This document shows positions 1 to 9,485 of a DNA stretch of 64,000 nt, piece by piece. Under the pieces are notes generated by a model. That model was not told the origin of the DNA. It worked only from the letters and a program-made list of their open reading frames with translations, and did not search any database. Source of the stretch: Anthopleura xanthogrammica (taxonomy: Eukaryota; Cnidaria; Anthozoa; Actiniaria; Actiniidae); assembly GCA_964019055.1 (NCBI GenBank), contig OZ025216.1, positions 6,501,840 to 6,565,839 on the forward strand. Direction: 5' to 3'. The position numbers and the translations under genes are program-made. Position 1 is the first letter of the stretch. The number at the start of each line of letters is the position of its first letter.

Positions 1-271
1 CAATTTGGTCAGCAAAAAACAGTTTTTTTGACCAAAAAGCACCTATTCTCAGCCAAAACCCCATTTTTTTTCGCCAAAAAGTCGTGTTTTTATCTCAAGA
101 GGTATTTTCAGGAGCAAAAAGTGGGGGTTTCAGCCAACCGGTCACGCCGTCAGCGAAAAACCTGGTTTTGAGAGCCAAAATAGCCATTTTTCAGTTTTTG
201 GGGCTAAAAAGGTTTTTTTCCCAGCAAAACAGTGTTTTGGACACCGAAAATGTGCTTTTCTCGGCCAAAGG
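1..271 (+). repeat. Partial monomer at left edge
   Basis: The final 271 bases of a monomer whose start lies before the window. It matches the consensus in the part seen. The array therefore enters the window already in progress. Confidence 0.97.
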
Positions 272-335
272 GTGCGTTTAGCAGTGAAAACGTCGTGTTT
301 GGACCAAGAGAAAATTCTCAGCAAAATTCCAATTT

Positions 336-362
336 GGTCAGCAAAAAACAGTTTTTTTGACC
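336..362. repeat. Imperfect inverted repeat across a subunit boundary, once per monomer
   Basis: GGTCA at 336-340 and six A at 343-348 face seven T at 352-358 and GACC at 359-362. The arms pair for about 11 bp with a two-base bulge (GC) and a CAG loop. The same element recurs with the 329-bp period. Point changes such as TTGCTCAG (units 16521, 17508, 59629, 61273) weaken the outer arm. It resembles a hairpin with a T-run, but nothing supports a transcription terminator role. Confidence 0.5.
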
Positions 363-553
363 AAAAAGCACCTATTCTCAGCCAAAACCCCATTTTTTTT
401 CGCCAAAAAGTCGTGTTTTTATCTCAAGAGGTATTTTCAGGAGCAAAAAGTGGGGGTTTCAGCCAACCGGTCACGCCGTCAGCGAAAAACCTGGTTTTGA
501 GAGCCAAAATAGCCATTTTTCAGTTTTTGGGGCTAAAAAGGTTTTTTTCCCAG

Positions 554-568
554 CAAAACAGTGTTTTG
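554..568. repeat. Short perfect inverted repeat, once per monomer
   Basis: CAAAACAGTGTTTTG has 7-bp arms that are exact reverse complements around a central G. It is the most symmetric of the A-tract/T-tract subunits and recurs in nearly every monomer. A few copies break it, for example GCAGAACAG at about 21408 and 21737, GGAAAACAG at about 17131, 30950 and 31608, and GCAAAAAAGTG at about 10755. It could bind a dimeric protein or simply reflect the subunit pattern; there is no direct evidence for binding. Confidence 0.6.
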
Positions 569-600
569 GACACCGAAAATGTGCTTTTCTCGGCCAAAGG

Positions 601-3600
601 GTGCGTTTAGCAGTGAAAACGTCGTGTTTGGACCAAGAGAAAATTCTCAGCAAAATTCCAATTTGGTCAGCAAAAAACAGTTTTTTTGACCAAAAAGCAC
701 CTATTCTCAGCCAAAACCCCATTTTTTTTTCGCCAAAAAGTCGTGTTTTTATCTCAAGAGGTATTTTCAGGAGCAAAAAGTGGGGGTTTCAGCCAACCGG
801 TCACGCCGTCAGCGAAAAACCTGGTTTTGAGAGCCAAAATAGCCATTTTTCAGTTTTTGGGGCTAAGAAGGTTTTTTTCCCAGCAAAACAGTGTTTTGGA
901 CACCGAAAATGTGCTTTTCTCGGCCAAAGGGTGCGTTTAGCAGTGAAAACGTCGTGTTTGGACCAAGAGAAAATTCTCAGCAAAATTCCAATTTGGTCAG
1001 CAAAAAACAGTTTTTTTGACCAAAAAGCACCTATTCTCAGCCAAAACCCCATTTTTTTTCGCCAAAAAGTCGTGTTTTTATCTCAAGAGGTATTTTCAGG
1101 AGCAAAAAGTGGGGGTTTCAGCCAACCGGTCACGCCGTCAGCGAAAAACCTGGTTTTGAGAGCCAAAATAGCCATTTTTCAGTTTTTGGGGCTAAAAAGG
1201 TTTTTTTCCCAGCAAAACAGTGTTTTGGACACCGAAAATGTGCTTTTCTCGGCCAAAGGGTGCGTTTAGCAGTGAAAACGTCGTGTTTGGACCAAGAGAA
1301 AATTCTCAGCAAAATTCCAATTTGGTCAGCAAAAAACAGTTTTTTTGACCAAAAAGCACCTATTCTCAGCCAAAACCCCATTTTTTTTCGCCAAAAAGTC
1401 GTGTTTTTATCTCAAGAGGTATTTTCAGGAGCAAAAAGTGGGGGTTTCAGCCAACCGGTCACGCCGTCAGCGAAAAACCTGGTTTTGAGAGCCAAAATAG
1501 CCATTTTTCAGTTTTTGGGGCTAAAAAGGTTTTTTTCCCAGCAAAACAGTGTTTTGGACACCGAAAATGTGCTTTTCTCGGCCAAAGGGTGTGTTTAGCA
1601 GTGAAAACGTCGTGTTTGGACCAAGAGAAAATTCTCAGCAAAATTCCAATTTGGTCAGCAAAAAACAGTTTTTTTGACCAAAAAGCACCTATTCTCAGCC
1701 AAAACCCCATTTTTTTTCGCCAAAAAGTCGTGTTTTTATCTCAAGAGGTATTTTCAGGAGCAAAAAGTGGGGGTTTCAGCCAACCGGTCACGCCGTCAGC
1801 GAAAAACCTGGTTTTGAGAGCCAAAATAGCCATTTTTCAGTTTTTGGGGCTAAGAAGGTTTTTTTCCCAGCAAAACAGTGTTTTGGACACCGAAAATGTG
1901 CTTTTCTCGGCCAAAGGGTGCGTTTAGCAGTGAAAACGTCGTGTTTGGACCAAGAGAAAATTCTCAGCAAAATTCCAATTTGGTCAGCAAAAAACAGTTT
2001 TTTTGACCAAAAAGCACCTATTCTCAGCCAAAACCCCATTTTTTTTCGCCAAAAAGTCGTGTTTTTATCTCAAGAGGTATTTTCAGGAGCAAAAAGTGGG
2101 GGTTTCAGCCAACCGGTCACGCCGTCAGCGAAAAACCTGGTTTTGAGAGCCAAAATAGCCATTTTTCAGTTTTTGGGGCTAAAAAGGTTTTTTTCCCAGC
2201 AAAACAGTGTTTTGGACACCGAAAATGTGCTTTTCTCGGCCAAAGGGTGCGTTTAGCAGTGAAAACGTCGTGTTTGGACCAAGAGAAAATTCTCAGCAAA
2301 ATTCCAATTTGGTCAGCAAAAAACAGTTTTTTTGACCAAAAAGCACCTATTCTCAGCCAAAACCCCATTTTTTTTCGCCAAAAAGTCGTGTTTTTATCTC
2401 AAGAGGTATTTTCAGGAGCAAAAAGTGGGGGTTTCAGCCAACCGGTCACGCCGTCAGCGAAAAACCTGGTTTTGAGAGCCAAAATAGCCATTTTTCAGTT
2501 TTTGGGGCTAAGAAGGTTTTTTCCCCAGCAAAACAGTGTTTTGGACACCGAAAATGTGCTTTTCTCGGCCAAAGGGTGCGTTTAGCAGTGAAAACGTCGT
2601 GTTTGGACCAAGAGAAAATTCTCAGCAAAATTCCAATTTGGTCAGCAAAAAACAGTTTTTTTGACCAAAAAGCACCTATTCTCAGCCAAAACCCCATTTT
2701 TTTTCGCCAAAAAGTCGTGTTTTTATCTCAAGAGGTATTTTCAGGAGCAAAAAGTGGGGGTTTCAGCCAACCGGTCACGCCGTCAGCGAAAAACCTGGTT
2801 TTGAGAGCCAAAATAGCCATTTTTCAGTTTTTGGGGCTAAAAAGGTTTTTTTCCCAGCAAAACAGTGTTTTGGACACCGAAAATGTGCTCTTCTCGGCCA
2901 AAGGGTGCGTTTAGCAGTGAAAACGTCGTGTTTGGACCAAGAGAAAATTCTCAGCAAAATTCCAATTTGGTCAGCAAAAAACAGTTTTTTTGACCAAAAA
3001 GCACCTATTCTCAGCCAAAACCCCATTTTTTTTCGCCAAAAAGTCGTGTTTTTATCTCAAGAGGGATTTTCAGGAGCAAAAAGTGGGGGTTTCAGCCAAC
3101 CGGTCACGCCGTCAGCGAAAAACCTGGTTTTGAGAGCCAAAATAGCCATTTTTCAGTTTTTGGGGCTAAGAAGGTTTTTTTCCCAGCAAAACAGTGTTTT
3201 GGACACCGAAAATGTGCTTTTCTCGGCCAAAGGGTGCGTTTAGCAGTGAAAACGTCGTGTTTGGACCAAGAGAAAATTCTCAGCAAAATTCCAATTTGGT
3301 CAGCAAAAAACAGTTTTTTTGACCAAAAAGCACCTATTCTCAGCCAAAACCCCATTTTTTTTCGCCAAAAAGTCGTGTTTTTATCTCAAGAGGTATTTTC
3401 AGGAGCAAAAAGTGGGGGTTTCAGCCAACCGGTCACGCCGTCAGCGAAAAACCTGGTTTTGAGAGCCAAAATAGCCATTTTTCAGTTTTTGGGGCTAAAA
3501 AGGTTTTTTTCCCAGCAAAACAGTGTTTTGGACACCGAAAATGTGCTTTTCTCGGCCAAAGGGTGCGTTTAGCAGTGAAAACGTCGTGTTTGGACCAAGA

Positions 3601-6600
3601 GAAAATTCTCAGCAAAATTCCAATTTGGTCAGCAAAAAACAGTTTTTTTGACCAAAAAGCACCTATTCTCAGCCAAAACCCCATTTTTTTTCGCCAAAAA
3701 GTCGTGTTTTTATCTCAAGAGGTATTTTCAGGAGCAAAAAGTGGGGGTTTCAGCCAACCGGTCACGCCGTCAGCGAAAAACCTGGTTTTGAGAGCCAAAA
3801 TAGCCATTTTTCAGTTTTTGGGGCTAAGAAGGTTTTTTCCCCAGCAAAACAGTGTTTTGGACACCGAAAATGTGCTTTTCTCGGCCAAAGGGTGCGTTTA
3901 GCAGTGAAAACGTCGTGTTTGGACCAAGAGAAAATTCTCAGCAAAATTCCAATTTGGTCAGCAAAAAACAGTTTTTTTGACCAAAAAGCACCTATTCTCA
4001 GCCAAAACCCCATTTTTTTTCGCCAAAAAGTCGTGTTTTTATCTCAAGAGGTATTTTCAGGAGCAAAAAGTGGGGGTTTCAGCCAACCGGTCACGCCGTC
4101 AGCGAAAAACCTGGTTTTGAGAGCCAAAATAGCCATTTTTCAGTTTTTGGGGCTAAAAAGGTTTTTTTCCCAGCAAAACAGTGTTTTGGACACCGAAAAT
4201 GTGCTTTTCTCGGCCAAAGGGTGTGTTTAGCAGTGAAAACGTCGTGTTTGGACCAAGAGAAAATTCTCAGCAAAATTCCAATTTGGTCAGCAAAAAACAG
4301 TTTTTTTGACCAAAAAGCACCTATTCTCAGCCAAAACCCCATTTTTTTTCGCCAAAAAGTCGTGTTTTTATCTCAAGAGGTATTTTAAGGAGCAAAAAGT
4401 GGGGGTTTCAGCCAACCGGTCACGCCGTCAGCGAAAAACCTGGTTTTGAGAGCCAAAATAGCCATTTTTCAGTTTTTGGGGCTAAGAAGGTTTTTTTCCC
4501 AGCAAAACAGTGTTTTGGACACCGAAAATGTGCTTTTCTCGGCCAAAGGGTGCGTTTAGCAGTGAAAACGTCGTGTTTGGACCAAGAGAAAATTCTCAGC
4601 AAAATTCCAATTTGGTCAGCAAAAAACAGTTTTTTTGACCAAAAAGCACCTATTCTCAGCCAAAACCCCATTTTTTTTCGCCAAAAAGTCGTGTTTTTAT
4701 CTCAAGAGGTATTTTCAGGAGCAAAAAGTGGGGGTTTCAGCCAACCGGTCACGCCGTCAGCGAAAAACCTGGTTTTGAGAGCCAAAATAGCCATTTTTCA
4801 GTTTTTGGGGCTAAAAAGGTTTTTTTCCCAGCAAAACAGTGTTTTGGACACCGAAAATGTGCTTTTCTCGGCCAAAGGGTGCGTTTAGCAGTGAAAACGT
4901 CGTGTTTGGACCAAGAGAAAATTCTCAGCAAAATTCCAATTTGGTCAGCAAAAAACAGTTTTTTTGACCAAAAAGCACCTATTCTCAGCCAAAACCCCAT
5001 TTTTTTTCGCCAAAAAGTCGTGTTTTTATCTCAAGAGGTATTTTCAGGAGCAAAAAGTGGGGGTTTCAGCCAACCGGTCACGCCGTCAGCGAAAAACCTG
5101 GTTTTGAGAGCCAAAATAGCCATTTTTCAGTTTTTGGGGCTAAGAAGGTTTTTTCCCCAGCAAAACAGTGTTTTGGACACCGAAAATGTGCTTTTCTCGG
5201 CCAAAGGGTGCGTTTAGCAGTGAAAACGTCGTGTTTGGACCAAGAGAAAATTCTCAGCAAAATTCCAATTTGGTCAGCAAAAAACAGTTTTTTTGACCAA
5301 AAAGCACCTATTCTCAGCCAAAACCCCATTTTTTTTCGCCAAAAAGTCGTGTTTTTATCTCAAGAGGTATTTTCAGGAGCAAAAAGTGGGGGTTTCAGCC
5401 AACCGGTCACGCCGTCAGCGAAAAACCTGGTTTTGAGAGCCAAAATAGCCATTTTTCAGTTTTTGGGGCTAAGAAGGTTTTTTTCCCAGCAAAACAGTGT
5501 TTTGGACACCGAAAATGTGCTTTTCTCGGCCAAAGGGTGCGTTTAGCAGTGAAAACGTCGTGTTTGGACCAAGAGAAAATTCTCAGCAAAATTCCAATTT
5601 GGTCAGCAAAAAACAGTTTTTTTGACCAAAAAGCACCTATTCTCAGCCAAAACCCCATTTTTTTTCGCCAAAAAGTCGTGTTTTTATCTCAAGAGGTATT
5701 TTCAGGAGCAAAAAGTGGGGGTTTCAGCCAACCGGTCACGCCGTCAGCGAAAAACCTGGTTTTGAGAGCCAAAATAGCCATTTTTCAGTTTTTGGGGCTA
5801 AAAAGGTTTTTTTCCCAGCAAAACAGTGTTTTGGACACCGAAAATGTGCTTTTCTCGGCCAAAGGGTGCGTTTAGCAGTGAAAACGTCGTGTTTGGACCA
5901 AGAGAAAATTCTCAGCAAAATTCCAATTTGGTCAGCAAAAAACAGTTTTTTTGACCAAAAAGCACCTATTCTCAGCCAAAACCCCATTTTTTTTCGCCAA
6001 AAAGTCGTGTTTTTATCTCAAGAGGTATTTTCAGGAGCAAAAAGTGGGGGTTTCAGCCAACCGGTCACGCCGTCAGCGAAAAACCTGGTTTTGAGAGCCA
6101 AAATAGCCATTTTTCAGTTTTTGGGGCTAAAAAGGTTTTTTTCCCAGCAAAACAGTGTTTTGGACACCGAAAATGTGCTTTTCTCGGCCAAAGGGTGTGT
6201 TTAGCAGTGAAAACGTCGTGTTTGGACCAAGAGAAAATTCTCAGCAAAATTCCAATTTGGTCAGCAAAAAACAGTTTTTTTGACCAAAAAGCACCTATTC
6301 TCAGCCAAAACCCCATTTTTTTTCGCCAAAAAGTCGTGTTTTTATCTCAAGAGGTATTTTCAGGAGCAAAAAGTGGGGGTTTCAGCCAACCGGTCACGCC
6401 GTCAGCGAAAAACCTGGTTTTGAGAGCCAAAATAGCCATTTTTCAGTTTTTGGGGCTAAGAAGGTTTTTTCCCCAGCAAAACAGTGTTTTGGACACCGAA
6501 AATGTGCTTTTCTCGGCCAAAGGGTGCGTTTAGCAGTGAAAACGTCGTGTTTGGACCAAGAGAAAATTCTCAGCAAAATTCCAATTTGGTCAGCAAAAAA

Positions 6601-9485
6601 CAGTTTTTTTGACCAAAAAGCACCTATTCTCAGCCAAAACCCCATTTTTTTTCGCCAAAAAGTCGTGTTTTTATCTCAAGAGGGATTTTCAGGAGCAAAA
6701 AGTGGGGGTTTCAGCCAACCGGTCACGCCGTCAGCGAAAAACCTGGTTTTGAGAGCCAAAATAGCCATTTTTCAGTTTTTGGGGCTAAAAAGGTTTTTTT
6801 CCCAGCAAAACAGTGTTTTGGACACCGAAAATGTGCTTTTCTCGGCCAAAGGGTGTGTTTAGCAGTGAAAACGTCGTGTTTGGACCAAGAGAAAATTCTC
6901 AGCAAAATTCCAATTTGGTCAGCAAAAAACAGTTTTTTTGACCAAAAAGCACCTATTCTCAGCCAAAACCCCATTTTTTTTCGCCAAAAAGTCGTGTTTT
7001 TATCTCAAGAGGTATTTTCAGGAGCAAAAAGTGGGGGTTTCAGCCAACCGGTCACGCCGTCAGCGAAAAACCTGGTTTTGAGAGCCAAAATAGCCATTTT
7101 TCAGTTTTTGGGGCTAAGAAGGTTTTTTTCCCAGCAAAACAGTGTTTTGGACACCGAAAATGTGCTTTTCTCGGCCAAAGGCTGCGTTTAGCAGTGAAAA
7201 CGTCGTGTTTGGACCAAGAGAAAATTCTCAGCAAAATTCCAATTTGGTCAGCAAAAAACAGTTTTTTTGACCAAAAAGCACCTATTCTCAGCCAAAACCC
7301 CATTTTTTTTCGCCAAAAAGTCGTGTTTTTATCTCAAGAGGTATTTTCAGGAGCAAAAAGTGGGGGTTTCAGCCAACCGGTCACGCCGTCAGCGAAAAAC
7401 CTGGTTTTGAGAGCCAAAATAGCCATTTTTCAGTTTTTGGGGCTAAAAAGGTTTTTTTCCCAGCAAAACAGTGTTTTGGACACCGAAAATGTGCTTTTCT
7501 CGGCCAAAGGGTGTGTTTAGCAGTGAAAACGTCGTGTTTGGACCAAGAGAAAATTCTCAGCAAAATTCCAATTTGGTCAGCAAAAAACAGTTTTTTTGAC
7601 CAAAAAGCACCTATTCTCAGCCAAAACCCCATTTTTTTTCGCCAAAAAGTCGTGTTTTTATCTCAAGAGGTATTTTCAGGAGCAAAAAGTGGGGGTTTCA
7701 GCCAACCGGTCACGCCGTCAGCGAAAAACCTGGTTTTGAGAGCCAAAATAGCCATTTTTCAGTTTTTGGGGCTAAGAAGGTTTTTTCCCCAGCAAAACAG
7801 TGTTTTGGACACCGAAAATGTGCTTTTCTCGGCCAAAGGGTGCGTTTAGCAGTGAAAACGTCGTGTTTGGACCAAGAGAAAATTCTCAGCAAAATTCCAA
7901 TTTGGTCAGCAAAAAACAGTTTTTTTGACCAAAAAGCACCTATTCTCAGCCAAAACCCCATTTTTTTTTCGCCAAAAAGTCGTGTTTTTATCTCAAGAGG
8001 TATTTTCAGGAGCAAAAAGTGGGGGTTTCAGCCAACCGGTCACGCCGTCAGCGAAAAACCTGGTTTTGAGAGCCAAAATAGCCATTTTTCAGTTTTTGGG
8101 GCTAAAAAGGTTTTTTTCCCAGCAAAACAGTGTTTTGGACACCGAAAATGTGCTTTTCTCGGCCAAAGGGTGCGTTTAGCAGTGAAAACGTCGTGTTTGG
8201 ACCAAGAGAAAATTCTCAGCAAAATTCCAATTTGGTCAGCAAAAAACAGTTTTTTTGACCAAAAAGCACCTATTCTCAGCCAAAACCCCATTTTTTTTCG
8301 CCAAAAAGTCGTGTTTTTATCTCAAGAGGTATTTTCAGGAGCAAAAAGTGGGGGTTTCAGCCAACCGGTCACGCCGTCAGCGAAAAACCTGGTTTTGAGA
8401 GCCAAAATAGCCATTTTTCAGTTTTTGGGGCTAAAAAGGTTTTTTTCCCAGCAAAACAGTGTTTTGGACACCGAAAATGTGCTTTTCTCGGCCAAAGGGT
8501 GCGTTTAGCAGTGAAAACGTCGTGTTTGGACCAAGAGAAAATTCTCAGCAAAATTCCAATTTGGTCAGCAAAAAACAGTTTTTTTGACCAAAAAGCACCT
8601 ATTCTCAGCCAAAACCCCATTTTTTTTCGCCAAAAAGTCGTGTTTTTATCTCAAGAGGTATTTTCAGGAGCAAAAAGTGGGGGTTTCAGCCAACCGGTCA
8701 CGCCGTCAGCGAAAAACCTGGTTTTGAGAGCCAAAATAGCCATTTTTCAGTTTTTGGGGCTAAGAAGGTTTTTTTCCCAGCAAAACAGTGTTTTGGACAC
8801 CGAAAATGTGCTTTTCTCGGCCAAAGGGTGCGTTTAGCAGTGAAAACGTCGTGTTTGGACCAAGAGAAAATTCTCAGCAAAATTCCAATTTGGTCAGCAA
8901 AAAACAGTTTTTTTGACCAAAAAGCACCTATTCTCAGCCAAAACCCCATTTTTTTTCGCCAAAAAGTCGTGTTTTTATCTCAAGAGGTATTTTCAGGAGC
9001 AAAAAGTGGGGGTTTCAGCCAACCGGTCACGCCGTCAGCGAAAAACCTGGTTTTGAGAGCCAAAATAGCCATTTTTCAGTTTTTGGGGCTAAAAAGGTTT
9101 TTTTCCCAGCAAAACAGTGTTTTGGACACCGAAAATGTGCTTTTCTCGGCCAAAGGGTGTGTTTAGCAGTGAAAACGTCGTGTTTGGACCAAGAGAAAAT
9201 TCTCAGCAAAATTCCAATTTGGTCAGCAAAAAACAGTTTTTTTGACCAAAAAGCACCTATTCTCAGCCAAAATCCCATTTTTTTTCGCCAAAAAGTCGTG
9301 TTTTTATCTCAAGAGGTATTTTCAGGAGCAAAAAGTGGGGGTTTCAGCCAACCGGTCACGCCGTCAGCGAAAAACCTGGTTTTGAGAGCCAAAATAGCCA
9401 TTTTTCAGTTTTTGGGGCTAAGAAGGTTTTTTCCCCAGCAAAACAGTGTTTTGGACACCGAAAATGTGCTTTTCTCGGCCAAAGG
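601..9485 (+). repeat. Higher-order repeat block marked by CTAAGAAGG (2-/4-monomer pattern)
   Basis: Thirteen of the 27 monomers here carry CTAAGAAGG where the consensus has CTAAAAAGG: units 601, 1589, 2247, 2905, 3563, 4221, 4879, 5208, 6195, 6853, 7511, 8499 and 9157. The first changed base is at 867 and the last at 9422; I found this variant nowhere else. Spacing is usually 658 bp (two monomers), with 329, 987 and 988 bp interruptions. A second mark, six T before CCCCAGC, occurs on units 2247, 3563, 4879, 6195, 7511 and 9157, so marked units mostly alternate between the two forms and give a 1316-bp (four-monomer) pattern. A third mark, GTGTG instead of GTGCG, starts units 1589, 4221, 6195, 6853, 7511 and 9157. 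Unit 4221 also has TTTTAAGGAG near 4385. Confidence 0.88.

Larger units (their letters stand above)
322..650 (+). repeat. Reference monomer (329 bp) with its subunit map
   Basis: This copy equals the array consensus and shows the internal structure. It divides into 16 related subunits: 322-341, 342-361, 362-381, 382-402, 403-422, 423-440, 441-462, 463-482, 483-503, 504-523, 524-553, 554-573, 574-593, 594-613, 614-633 and 634-650. Lengths are 20, 20, 20, 21, 20, 18, 22, 20, 21, 20, 30, 20, 20, 20, 20 and 17 bp. The common pattern is C or CC, then 3-6 A, about 6 variable bases, 3-8 T, and an ending such as CAG, CGG or GAC. Subunit 524-553 carries 9 extra bases (TTTTTGGGG) at its front. Subunit 463-482 is the most GC-rich and lacks both tracts. 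The monomer probably arose by amplification of an ancestral element of about 20-21 bp, followed by divergence and re-amplification as a 329-bp block (inference). Confidence 0.9.
322..650. other. Helically phased A-tracts and T-tracts in the monomer (candidate curved DNA)
   Basis: A-tracts of three or more bases are centred near 324, 345, 365, 385, 407, 447, 487, 507, 537, 556, 577, 597, 617 and 641. T-tracts are centred near 334, 355, 396, 418, 435, 458, 496, 518, 545, 565, 586, 607 and 628. Successive A-tracts are mostly 19.5-21.5 bp apart, with T-tracts about 9-11 bp after them, so an A/T-tract occurs about every 10 bp over most of the unit. A-tracts phased with the helical repeat are known to give intrinsic DNA curvature and to influence nucleosome placement. 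The phase breaks near 463-482 (no tracts) and 524-553 (9-bp extra block). The phasing is seen in the sequence; curvature is inferred. Confidence 0.7.

Noticed and set aside
336..362. Transcription terminator (hairpin plus T-run)
   Set aside because: The stem is imperfect, A/T-rich and present in every monomer, and no transcription unit precedes it.
142..393. Repeated 83-codon frame on the - strand
   Set aside because: It mirrors the + strand pattern, overlaps it completely and recurs with the array period; it is a shadow of the stop-poor repeat.
399..415. CENP-B box-like site (TTCG followed by A at the right spacing)
   Set aside because: The sequence TTCGCCAAAAAGTCG matches the TTCG and the central A of the known box but lacks the CGGG half, so it is not a credible match.
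504..523. Nematode-type 3' splice sites (TTTTCAG) in several subunits
   Set aside because: TTTCAG or TTCTCAG ends occur several times per monomer as part of the subunit pattern. There is no accompanying exon or 5' splice signal, so they say nothing firm about genes or the organism.
272..610. Repeated 112-codon frame on the + strand, present in most monomers
   Set aside because: Each frame starts at GTG in GTGCGTTTAG and ends at the TAG of the next copy of the same ten bases in another frame. It is 339 bp only because 329 is not divisible by three. No ATG start and no sign of selection on the protein.
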